From assembly GCF_014384705.1 (NCBI RefSeq), contig NZ_JACRSN010000008.1, forward strand, positions 1 to 64,000: a stretch of DNA of 64,000 nt. The letters run 5' to 3'. The translations under genes and the position numbers were made by a program. The stretch comes from Yeguia hominis (lineage in GTDB: Bacteria > Bacillota > Clostridia > Oscillospirales > Acutalibacteraceae). Position 1 is the first letter of the stretch, and the number at the start of each line of letters is the position of its first letter. Shown one piece after another: positions 50,868 through 58,222 of this stretch. A model generated the notes under the pieces. It saw only the letters and a program-made list of their open reading frames with translations, was not told the DNA's origin and ran no database searches.

Positions 50868-51719
50868 TTATTCTTTTTCGTACCTATTTCCGATATTTCT
50901 GATTTTTATCATTAAATTCTCATATAGATCCAAAGCAAGTTCCTTGATTTCATCCAAAAGCATTTCCTTTTCTTGTACTTTAACATTTTTATTATAGATG
51001 GTGAAGAAATCGAAATCATAAGCAATGTACTCTGCAGGCGTTTTCTTCTTTTGTGCAAGAGCCTCATCAATTAGCTGGATGCCTTGATATGTTTTTTCTC
51101 CGTGCGGCAACACTGAGGCACATATTCTTGCGAAATATTCTTCTAATGGACTTACATAATTTTCTTGACGGCAATATTCTTCATAACCAACATCGTTTTT
51201 CATAAGGTTGTCAATATTGCTTTTTATTCTTATTGTTTCATAAAATGCAATTATCTCTGGGTCTTCGACTTCAAAATCATCCTCATAATCAGGTTGGCAT
51301 ATGTGCTCAATATGCGTTATTGAGCCATATAGCTGAGCATATTTTTCCTTGAATCTATCAGATAGAATGTCGGCAACTACATTGTACATATTTATACTTT
51401 TATAACGAGCAATAACATCGGAAAGTTTTTGACATTTTTTATATAGCTCTTCGCTGACTACAAGTTCATCATTTTTTGCAAGTATATTATCGGTTTCAGG
51501 AATATTAATATCTCTCCAAATATCATTCATTTCCATTAGTGTCTTCATTTCATATTTAAGAGGAATATATATTTCTTGCTTCCTGCGCGATGCAATTTGT
51601 GATTTTTCCTTTCCTCGAATACCGAGTATGTATGCCAACCACGCTGATATGCCACCAAATATGACCACAAAAATGCCACTAATTGTACTTTCCCAAATAT
51701 TGTTCCAATTCAAAACCAA
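50868..51719 (-). CDS. Membrane-anchored protein of unknown function at the end of the Pycsar cassette
   Basis: About 283 residues. One N-terminal membrane helix (SGIFVVIFGGISAWLAYIL), then a helical cytoplasmic region with many charged residues and no recognised fold. Start is TTG: 51719 (four bases after GGAG) or 51713 (ten). It is 24 bases after PycTM, low in GC like its neighbours, and before the terminator, so it belongs to the same operon. It could be a second effector, a chaperone of PycTM, or an unrelated defence gene; the sequence does not decide. Confidence 0.6.
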   Translation of the reverse strand: MVLNWNNIWESTISGIFVVIFGGISAWLAYILGIRGKEKSQIASRRKQEIYIPLKYEMKTLMEMNDIWRDINIPETDNILAKNDELVVSEELYKKCQKLSDVIARYKSINMYNVVADILSDRFKEKYAQLYGSITHIEHICQPDYEDDFEVEDPEIIAFYETIRIKSNIDNLMKNDVGYEEYCRQENYVSPLEEYFARICASVLPHGEKTYQGIQLIDEALAQKKKTPAEYIAYDFDFFTIYNKNVKVQEKEMLLDEIKELALDLYENLMIKIRNIGNRYEKE

Positions 51720-51743
51720 CCATCTCCGACCAAAAAGTATATT

Positions 51744-52298
51744 TCATATAATCAATAAACCAATTAAAATTAATACTGCAAATAAGATCGAACCTATTGA
51801 AGCAAGAAACAATCCCAACTTGTAGTATTTGAATTTTTTATCGCAAATTATCGAGCAGATATATATTTGAGATATTAAATCTTCGTCCATCTGTTTTGTT
51901 CCGCATTTCTCTAAATCCCGCTTATATGATGATAATGATTTGTGTTTTGCAATTGATGAAAAGAAGATAAGTGAATCTGATTTAATGCCTCTATTATAGA
52001 ACTTATCAGGATTTACTCTTGCGAATAACACAGTAAGCCAACATACACAACCAGTAAGTATAAGACTTATTGACAAAATGCAGAAAATGACATATACGAC
52101 CGTCCAAAAACTGACACGGCTTGCCATATGGCATAATATGCTCTTAAATTTTGAAACATAGTCGGTGGCAAGAAAAATTCCCGCTATAACACCAAAGCTC
52201 CCCAAAATGATAGATGTTTTAGAATCACAGTTTTCTATCCATGCCGTATTCCTATCAAGAATTTCTTTCAACTCATCGTGCGTCCTTTTGCTTTCCAC
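51744..52298 (-). CDS. pycTM: PycTM-type Pycsar membrane effector
   Basis: 184 residues, matching the PycTM (DUF5706) pattern: a helix LDRNTAWIENCDSKTSIILG leading into the first membrane helix (about 29-47), a second long helix (about 62-88), a central soluble piece with a conserved-looking KHKSLSSYKRDLEKCG, and a third helix (about 157-182). In Pycsar the cyclic pyrimidine nucleotide binds the effector, which then damages the membrane and aborts infection (established for the family). GTG start with AGGAGG; the site overlaps the cyclase stop. Assigned with the cyclase as context, not from a search. Confidence 0.75.
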   Translation of the reverse strand: MESKRTHDELKEILDRNTAWIENCDSKTSIILGSFGVIAGIFLATDYVSKFKSILCHMASRVSFWTVVYVIFCILSISLILTGCVCWLTVLFARVNPDKFYNRGIKSDSLIFFSSIAKHKSLSSYKRDLEKCGTKQMDEDLISQIYICSIICDKKFKYYKLGLFLASIGSILFAVLILIGLLII

Positions 52299-52308
52299 GA
52301 TACCCCTC

Positions 52309-53727
52309 CTAATATCCCATTGATTTTAATTTATCTAAACATTCTCGGTAATCTTTACCCTCGTAAACTCGTTTTTCAAGAATACCTTTTAATTTAAACC
52401 AGTGTCCAGACTGTTTTACAACATCCTCAAGGATATATTGGTTTAACCAACTTGAGTGTTCAGCTTGAACACATAAAATTTCATATGCTTCTTCATACAT
52501 GCCGAAGCAACGATATATTCCTATAAGATAACAATCTAAATCGATTTTAACTTCAAGCTGTGACTTGCCAATTTCTTTTCCTAATTCATACATTTTGCCG
52601 ATAAATTCAAGCCAATGATCTTTTCCGAATTCCTTTATAAGGTCACTTTTGCAAAATGTTTCTGAAAAAATGCTTTTATGTATAGAATAAGCCTGCTCTT
52701 TATTCTTTTGTTCCTGACGGTCAACATCTGCTTGTTTGGAATTTAATTTGTTTTGCCATTGTTGAAGCCTAATATTTTCCTTACGCGACTCATTATCACG
52801 AGCGATTGCTTGACCTTCTCGTTTTTTGGCTTTCTCTAATGCAATCGCTAACTCTGCGGATTTTTTGCTGATTTCATCAACAAGCAAAAGAGCCTTTTCC
52901 TGCGTTTCAGCGAAAATGTTTTGTATGAACGAAGCCTCAGAATCATTCTCTGTATCTGCCTTAACTGCTTCTGCTGTGATTTCTTCCGGCAGTGACAGGT
53001 AATGTTCGCTGACTGCATATCCTTCAAAAACTTTATTACCCTTTGTTCGGCTTGTTTTAGTCCATATTTCTGAATCTTCAATTTCTGAATATGTGTTTTC
53101 ATCTATGAATATTTCGCAAGGGTGAGCCAAACTACAATACCGATTGGCGTAATTTGTTGTTGAGCCGACCCAAACGATACCCGTTTCATTTTCGGCCGTT
53201 TTATTACTCTCTTTTCCGCGCATTCCGACCTTTGTAATCATAATTGTCCCTGTACAAATACCAACTCCACAGCCAATACAAATATTCATAGATTTTTTTA
53301 GAGCGGGGTTTAAGCAGAAATCAATCAGAGTATGGATATATCGTGCCGCTTTTATTGCTTTACAAGATGAAGAAATATTTTGGTCGTCCACATTGCTATT
53401 CTGAAAGATGCCCATAATTCCGTCACCGGCAAATTGTCGTGTATATCCGCCCGAATACCGAATTGCTTGGATAACGATACGAATAAATGAGCGATAAACT
53501 TTCACCATTTTTTTAGATTTCAATTCATCTGTCAAATCGGTGGATTTCCTCATATCTACAAACAGAACCGAAAGTTTTCCCTTAAATACTTTGTTCGAAT
53601 CAGCTATATCATTAAGCGGTGGCAATATGTCAGTAATTTTTATTTCCTCAACAGGCTGTCCTAAAATATTACTGACGGCGTTACTTGCTGTTTCAAATTC
53701 CGATGCAGGAATAAATGATTCGCTCAT
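52309..53727 (-). CDS. pycC: PycC-type class III nucleotidyl cyclase
   Basis: About 472 residues. The class III cyclase domain covers about 48-235: LSVLFVDMRKST carries the first metal Asp (60 of the longer frame), GGYTRQFAGDGIMGIF the second (104), then IGCGVGICTG and GSTTNYANRY with the transition-state Asn and Arg. Pycsar cyclases make cCMP or cUMP; which is not decidable here. The C-terminal half has a long coiled coil (about 265-345) and a helical domain, unlike the short classical PycC, perhaps for sensing or assembly. ATG 53727 lies eight bases after AGGAGG; an ATG two codons earlier touches that site. PycTM follows by ten bases. Confidence 0.85.
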   Translation of the reverse strand: MSESFIPASEFETASNAVSNILGQPVEEIKITDILPPLNDIADSNKVFKGKLSVLFVDMRKSTDLTDELKSKKMVKVYRSFIRIVIQAIRYSGGYTRQFAGDGIMGIFQNSNVDDQNISSSCKAIKAARYIHTLIDFCLNPALKKSMNICIGCGVGICTGTIMITKVGMRGKESNKTAENETGIVWVGSTTNYANRYCSLAHPCEIFIDENTYSEIEDSEIWTKTSRTKGNKVFEGYAVSEHYLSLPEEITAEAVKADTENDSEASFIQNIFAETQEKALLLVDEISKKSAELAIALEKAKKREGQAIARDNESRKENIRLQQWQNKLNSKQADVDRQEQKNKEQAYSIHKSIFSETFCKSDLIKEFGKDHWLEFIGKMYELGKEIGKSQLEVKIDLDCYLIGIYRCFGMYEEAYEILCVQAEHSSWLNQYILEDVVKQSGHWFKLKGILEKRVYEGKDYRECLDKLKSMGY

Positions 53728-53741
53728 AAACATAGCCTCCT

Positions 53742-54878
53742 TTAGCTTCTGAAATCCTTTAACATTTGCTGCAAAAGCTGAGATTGTAAGTAGTCTTTTT
53801 TGAATGCGTCCATATTATAACCCTCTAAATCAGGGAAATGGGGTAGGCGATCACTAAATGCGTCAATATTGTATCTTTCATAATTGCCTATGACAAAAGC
53901 ATTGAATTTTGTCCTTTCAAATTCAGTTTCAAAAATAAGTACGCATTCCAAAAATCTTTGCCGAGCAGTTAATTCCTCGTCCATATTATCTGTAATATAA
54001 AACTGGTGAATAGTGTATTCTATAGAATCTTTTATAAAATACTTGTATGAAACATCCCAGTGATGATAACTGTCCTTATATAGGGAAAGTCCGTCTGTCC
54101 GAGGGGTCGAAGTGAAACATCTACCGCCGTCCAAAGCCACGCCACCCAAAGAATATAATAAAGTCTGATGATGGTAAATATTTATGTCATACCACCGAGG
54201 ACGAGAATCACACTGATTGAACAGATAAAATTCATAACCATCTCTACCATCCTCAGCTTGAATATCTTCGAGTGTAAATTCAGGAGCATACTTATAAAAC
54301 TTTTTGCCGTTATTAGAATCCACCCAATCGTAAGGCTTTTGCAAAAAAAGCAAGGCGCGATCCAGAGCCGTCGCATCAATTCCGAACCGTTTTTTCCATA
54401 GTTTCTCTATGATATTTATATCTGCTGATGCATTTTTCGGAGTATTTGTATCCATTATCCGAGCGTAAATATTATTAGCAAATACACCTTGGTATTGTTC
54501 TGTTAAATAGTAAGGGGTATTGCGATCATTACGAATAACAATAATATCGATTGTCTTTTTCCACAAAGTGACTGGTTGGACATATGCTGTTGGACGGATA
54601 CCTCCAGCAAATTTTTTCTCTCGCAAAAATGAAACAATATCTTGTGTTTTTCTTCTGTTTGGGTCGTTTATGACATCACAAATAGAATAATCATTTTCTT
54701 CATCAACGCCAATAATAATAAGCCCGTCTTGATTAGAAAGATTATTCGCCATACATATAATATCGTGTAGTAAATCTGCCTTATTTTGATGCCACTCTTT
54801 TTTGAAATCCCAATATTCCCCTTCTTGCTGCAATCCTATCAGTTGTCTTACCTCGGTCTCAAAAGATAATACATCCAT
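53742..54878 (-). CDS. Schlafen AlbA_2 domain protein
   Basis: About 378 residues. The AlbA_2 core is at the N-terminus: EGEYWDFKKEWH, MANNLSNQDGLIIIGVDEE and IVIRNDRNTPYYL. This is a nucleic-acid-binding or nuclease-like fold seen in defence systems and transcription factors. The C-terminal 200 residues, rich in Tyr and Asp, have no known match. ATG 54878 has AGGGTG six bases before; a GTG three codons earlier overlaps it. Low GC, 15 bases after the Fic stop and 14 before PycC, so a linked part of the cassette. Confidence 0.75.
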   Translation of the reverse strand: MDVLSFETEVRQLIGLQQEGEYWDFKKEWHQNKADLLHDIICMANNLSNQDGLIIIGVDEENDYSICDVINDPNRRKTQDIVSFLREKKFAGGIRPTAYVQPVTLWKKTIDIIVIRNDRNTPYYLTEQYQGVFANNIYARIMDTNTPKNASADINIIEKLWKKRFGIDATALDRALLFLQKPYDWVDSNNGKKFYKYAPEFTLEDIQAEDGRDGYEFYLFNQCDSRPRWYDINIYHHQTLLYSLGGVALDGGRCFTSTPRTDGLSLYKDSYHHWDVSYKYFIKDSIEYTIHQFYITDNMDEELTARQRFLECVLIFETEFERTKFNAFVIGNYERYNIDAFSDRLPHFPDLEGYNMDAFKKDYLQSQLLQQMLKDFRS

Positions 54879-54893
54879 TATATTCACCCTGTA

Positions 54894-55940
54894 TTATGCC
54901 TTAATATACCGTGTCGTTCGTCCTGCACCGATCCGCTTTACGGAGCCGGTCTTGACCATTGCGCCGAGGACGGCTTCAACGGTTGTGGGGCTGACATCGG
55001 GGAGGATTTTGCAAATCTCGGCTTTGGATAGCGGCGTCAGGCTGTTCAGGACGGTTGCCTCCACACGGGCCTTCTTCGTGATCTTCTTGCCGTGTACCAC
55101 CGCAAACCGCTTGTCCAGCTCCTTATAGCACATATAGAGGGTGGAGAGGAAATTCTCGATAAAGGGGAAATAGGAGTTTTCATTCGTTTCCCACCCGGCC
55201 GAGGACTGCCGCAGGGCTTCGTAATAATACGCCTTGTAGTTGTTGATCTGCTCCTCAAAGGACACATATTTTCCTGCGTCAAAGCCGTTTTTGTATAACA
55301 GCAGCAGTGAGAGCAAGCGGGACATTCTGCCGTTGCCGTCCCGAAACGGGTGGATGCAGAGAAAGTCCAGTATCACACAGGGAATCAAAAGAAGCTGATT
55401 GATATTCGCATCGCTTCGGGCATCCAGATAGGCAAGCTCCAACTGCTCCATTGCTTTCGGTGTTTCGCTCGCAGGCGTAGGACGGAAGCGGACACGGCGG
55501 TTTCCGTCCGCATCGATCTCCAAAATCACATTGTCGTCCGTCTTGTACTGCCCGCCGTACTCATAGCCCGCAAAGCTCATCATCATTTCGTGCAGCCGCA
55601 GAATATCGCTCTGCCGGAAGTCAATGTGTTCGTAGCCCAAGTGGATCTCATTCAGCGCATCACGGTATCCGGCGATCTCCGCCTCGTTGTGGTTCAGTGG
55701 GGCACTGTTCTGATTGACAATGGCGGCGATACGCTCGTCGCTGGTCACAATGCCCTCGATGGCGTTGGAACTTTTGATGGACTGTACCTTTGCGACGGCT
55801 TCCAGTTCCGTGAAGATCTGCGTGTATTCGTCCTTGCGCACGCCCGCCATGGTTTTGAGCGCCGCAATATTGGAAGTGAGGTTCACAAGGTTTGCAGGCA
55901 GCAAACCGTTATTCAAAAAGGAGTAATCGAATTTTCTCAT
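54894..55940 (-). CDS. Fic protein with C-terminal winged helix
   Basis: About 348 residues. Fic active site HPFRDGNGRMSRL (motif HPFx[D/E]GNGR, near residue 203), giving AMP or another group to a hydroxyl target. An internal inhibitory helix SSNAIEG (about 55-61, motif [S/T]xxxE[G/N]) precedes it, so the enzyme is self-restrained. The C-terminal 70 residues form a winged helix (LSKAEICKILPDVSPTTVEA). GC-rich, unlike the AT-rich genes it precedes. ATG 55940 favoured. The promoter sits in an inverted repeat that this DNA-binding part may recognise (inference). Confidence 0.88.
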   Translation of the reverse strand: MRKFDYSFLNNGLLPANLVNLTSNIAALKTMAGVRKDEYTQIFTELEAVAKVQSIKSSNAIEGIVTSDERIAAIVNQNSAPLNHNEAEIAGYRDALNEIHLGYEHIDFRQSDILRLHEMMMSFAGYEYGGQYKTDDNVILEIDADGNRRVRFRPTPASETPKAMEQLELAYLDARSDANINQLLLIPCVILDFLCIHPFRDGNGRMSRLLSLLLLYKNGFDAGKYVSFEEQINNYKAYYYEALRQSSAGWETNENSYFPFIENFLSTLYMCYKELDKRFAVVHGKKITKKARVEATVLNSLTPLSKAEICKILPDVSPTTVEAVLGAMVKTGSVKRIGAGRTTRYIKA

Positions 55941-55952
55941 ACAGCACCAGCC

Positions 55953-55993
55953 TTTCTGCACATAATTATAGCATATTATGTGCAGAAAAACAA
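55953..55993 (-). promoter_or_regulatory. Fic-Pycsar operon promoter inside a perfect 14-bp inverted repeat
   Basis: Minus strand TTGTTT (55988-55993), 17 bases, TATAAT (55965-55970). TTTCTGCACATAAT (55953-55966) and its exact complement (55975-55988) flank eight bases, so the repeat covers the spacer, the -10 and the start of transcription. A bound protein would block polymerase. Confidence 0.75.
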
Positions 55994-56007
55994 GCCGTCA
56001 TCCGAAT

Positions 56008-56042
56008 TATCTGCATATACTCCTTTGAAATATATGCAGATA
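56008..56042 (-). promoter_or_regulatory. Second upstream inverted repeat
   Basis: TATCTGCATATA (56008-56019) and its exact complement (56031-56042) around 11 bases. The half-site shares CTGCAyAT with the promoter repeat, so the same protein could bind both and loop or cooperate. Confidence 0.65.
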
Positions 56043-56100
56043 GAGTGCCTGAATAGGCAGTAATATGAGAAAACGGCACGGGGGTTCCGTGCCGTCTGTA

Positions 56101-56424
56101 TCAGATCGCTTTGATTTTTTTGAGGTAGGCCACGGCATCGGCATGTCCGCGGAAGTAAATGTGCTGTCGCTCCATGTCCTCCATTTGACGGACAAGGCTC
56201 AGATAATCCACATACGCCCGATGCTCCTCTGAGGTCATGCGGATCTCGCCGCTGCCCTCGTTCATTTTGTCGATGACGGGGTACTGCGTTTTCAGCTTGT
56301 CCATACGGTCGGAAAGCGCGGCGTAGTCCTCGTCGGTATTCAGCAGATCCATCACAATATCGCTGTCGATCTCCGCAAAGGCGTCCTCTATGCGGGATGG
56401 CAGGTCAAAATAGTTGTCGCTCAC
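56101..56424 (-). CDS. Conserved ICE protein, unknown
   Basis: About 107 residues, helical and acidic, with YVDYLSLVRQMEDMERQHIY. Two GTG codons are possible; 56424 has a better distance to GGAA. It is not in the Fic operon, since the promoter lies between. Function unknown. Confidence 0.65.
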   Translation of the reverse strand: MSDNYFDLPSRIEDAFAEIDSDIVMDLLNTDEDYAALSDRMDKLKTQYPVIDKMNEGSGEIRMTSEEHRAYVDYLSLVRQMEDMERQHIYFRGHADAVAYLKKIKAI

Positions 56425-56493
56425 GGTGCTCACTTCCTTATCGTTTTTATTATACTATACCCAAACCGCAAGGCAATATCAAAGGTGCAAATT

Positions 56494-57174
56494 TTATCGT
56501 TCGGGCTGCTCCGTCTGCCGTGGGGCTGCGGAGCGGACGGGAACGGCGGGTGAACTGATCCGATATTCTTCGGGGATGTTCTCGATGTCGCCGTCGTAGA
56601 TGTCCACAAAGCGGCCGCCGTTTGACCGCACATAGCCGTTATCCCCGAACACGCCGCCTTCTTCATAGCGAATGTCCCGTCCGAAGCCCTCATAGTCGAT
56701 ATAATTTGCCAATGCGCCGAGATTACTTGTATCGTAGCAGCCGCTTTCCTCGATCCAGTAATAGCCGAGGTCGTAGTCATTCCGCACACCGGGCAGGTAA
56801 TCAAAGCAGTCCAAGTTTTCGGTCAGGTTGATCAGTTCCTGCACACTGCCGGTATTCTCGCCCAAGTCCAAAACCGCCTGCCAGAAATCGTCGCTTTCCC
56901 GCAGCTCCATGATCTGTCCGGCGAGATAGTTCAGCTCGCTCAGGCTCTCATATTCTCCGAGCACCTTGCCGATGGCCGCATCCGGGCAGTCATAGTCAGT
57001 GATGAACCATTCCTCATAGCGCCGTCCGATGCCGATGCGCCGGAAAACTGCCTGCATTTCTTCATTGGTCACAGGAAACTTCACCCATTCGCCCACCAAA
57101 AAGCCCTCGTTGTATTTGCCGAGGTTGGTAATAAAGGCTTCAAAGGCGCAGTCCCTTGTATCTGATACATTCAT
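56494..57174 (-). CDS. ardA: Antirestriction protein ArdA
   Basis: A DNA mimic that blocks type I restriction enzymes after transfer. 226 residues, strongly acidic, with YDLGYYWIEESGCYDTSN and LANYIDYEGFGRDIRY, hallmarks of the family. The C-terminal 30 residues are a Pro/Arg tail. GGAGG before ATG. Common in Tn916-type elements. Confidence 0.93.
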   Translation of the reverse strand: MNVSDTRDCAFEAFITNLGKYNEGFLVGEWVKFPVTNEEMQAVFRRIGIGRRYEEWFITDYDCPDAAIGKVLGEYESLSELNYLAGQIMELRESDDFWQAVLDLGENTGSVQELINLTENLDCFDYLPGVRNDYDLGYYWIEESGCYDTSNLGALANYIDYEGFGRDIRYEEGGVFGDNGYVRSNGGRFVDIYDGDIENIPEEYRISSPAVPVRSAAPRQTEQPER

Positions 57175-57188
57175 TATAGCCGCCTCCG

Positions 57189-57734
57189 TTATCGCTCCTG
57201 CACCGGGGCCTGCCTGCGGGGGATGGGAAAGCCGTAAACATGGGCAATCTCGTCGCCCAGCCTGCGGGTCACTCTGGTAATGTCCGCACGGGTGGCAATG
57301 CCCCGGTAGAGTTTTTCTTTCAGGCTCTCGATCTGTGTGTCGCTCACGCCGTCCTTATAGGTACGGTAGAGATAATGGTTCGTGCCGTCGTGATGGATGG
57401 CATCGCAGCGGAAGTCGCCGTTTTTATCCACATACCATGTGCTGTAATCCATGTCCCGTTCGCTGTAAAGGCAGTCCCGGATGTTGCCGCTCGGAATCTC
57501 CTTATATCCCATGCGGCGGCCATGCCAAAGCCCCAGATCACCGACAACGAGAATGGGGCGGGAGAGCTGAATGTCCAGATTGGAGCGCTCATCGTCCAAG
57601 TAGTCGCCGTTCAGTTCATACATCAGCTCCATACGCTCGGCTTCGGTGAGGTCGGGGTACTGCTCCTCCAAGTCCTCCCGCCAGTCGTCGTAGTCAATGT
57701 CGTTGCTCCAAATGATGTGTCTGCCGTCCTTCAT
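57189..57734 (-). CDS. Conserved ICE protein, unknown
   Basis: 181 residues. Acidic, Tyr-rich N-terminus (SNDIDYDDWREDLEEQYPD) that resembles the DNA-mimic style of ArdA, and a basic C-terminus. The ATG overlaps the stop of the upstream gene. No family recognised; the charge pattern suggests another mimic or regulator, which is speculative. Confidence 0.65.
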   Translation of the reverse strand: MKDGRHIIWSNDIDYDDWREDLEEQYPDLTEAERMELMYELNGDYLDDERSNLDIQLSRPILVVGDLGLWHGRRMGYKEIPSGNIRDCLYSERDMDYSTWYVDKNGDFRCDAIHHDGTNHYLYRTYKDGVSDTQIESLKEKLYRGIATRADITRVTRRLGDEIAHVYGFPIPRRQAPVQER

Positions 57735-58066
57735 TGCGTCCGTCCCTCGCTTTCTGCCATCAGAAATTGTCCGAACTCGGTAAAGGCGTACCAGTTCGTG
57801 CGGTCAAAACGGCTCTCGTTGAACCGACCCTTGGTGAGCACCCGCCCCTTGACCAGCCGTTTCAGGGCGTAGCGGATCTCATCATAGGACAGAAACGGGA
57901 AAAAGCCGGTCATCATCTGCACCGAACAGCGCACCCAGACCTTGCCCTCGTGAAACTGCGGCGACTCAGTGCTTTTCTGCTCGATACAGTCCCAAAGAAA
58001 GCAGGCCAGCACCGCCGCATTGACTCCGTATTTTTTCGCTATGTCCGAATCAAAGAAATGAACCAT
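57731..58066 (-). CDS. Winged-helix replication-type protein
   Basis: About 111 residues with FDSDIAKKYGVNAAVLACFL and YDEIRYALKRLVKGRVLTK, the winged-helix N-terminal pattern of replisome organiser and plasmid replication proteins in clostridial elements. ATG 58066 has GGAGG before it. A full initiator would be longer, so it may be a regulator. Confidence 0.7.
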   Translation of the reverse strand: MVHFFDSDIAKKYGVNAAVLACFLWDCIEQKSTESPQFHEGKVWVRCSVQMMTGFFPFLSYDEIRYALKRLVKGRVLTKGRFNESRFDRTNWYAFTEFGQFLMAESEGRTQ

Positions 58067-58100
58067 ATTTTTTGCCTCCTTTTTGTTTTTCGGGATATGT

Positions 58101-58127
58101 AAAAGGGGCAGCGGATTTCGCTGCCCC
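58101..58127 (-). terminator. Terminator of the adhesin operon
   Basis: GGGGCAGCG (58105-58113) pairs with CGCTGCCCC (58119-58127); on the minus strand TTTT follows. It lies just after the small membrane ORF. Confidence 0.85.
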
Positions 58128-58132
58128 AAGGC

Positions 58133-58222
58133 TTACTTTTTCTTGGCTTTGATCTTCAGGAAGATCAAAGCGCCCACAATGAACACAACCAGTCCGATTG
58201 CAACAATAGTTTTCAGTTCCAT
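58133..58222 (-). CDS. 29-residue single-helix membrane peptide
   Basis: A complete small ORF: a short start (MELKT), a hydrophobic helix IVAIGLVVFIVGALIFL and a basic Lys tail. GGAGG lies ten bases before the ATG, which overlaps the adhesin stop (TAATG). Coupled to the adhesin and before the operon terminator. Its topology (outside N-terminus, positive inside) suggests an assembly helper; function unknown. Confidence 0.65.
   Translation of the reverse strand: MELKTIVAIGLVVFIVGALIFLKIKAKKK

Noticed and set aside
50868..54878. CBASS system
   Set aside because: There is no cGAS/CD-NTase fold (no GS...D-type motif); the cyclase is class III, which fits Pycsar.
55940..56042. Leader peptide (MQIIRMTACF) after AAAGGAG at 56030
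   Set aside because: It lies upstream of the Fic promoter and would need a different transcript; more likely a chance ORF inside the inverted repeats.
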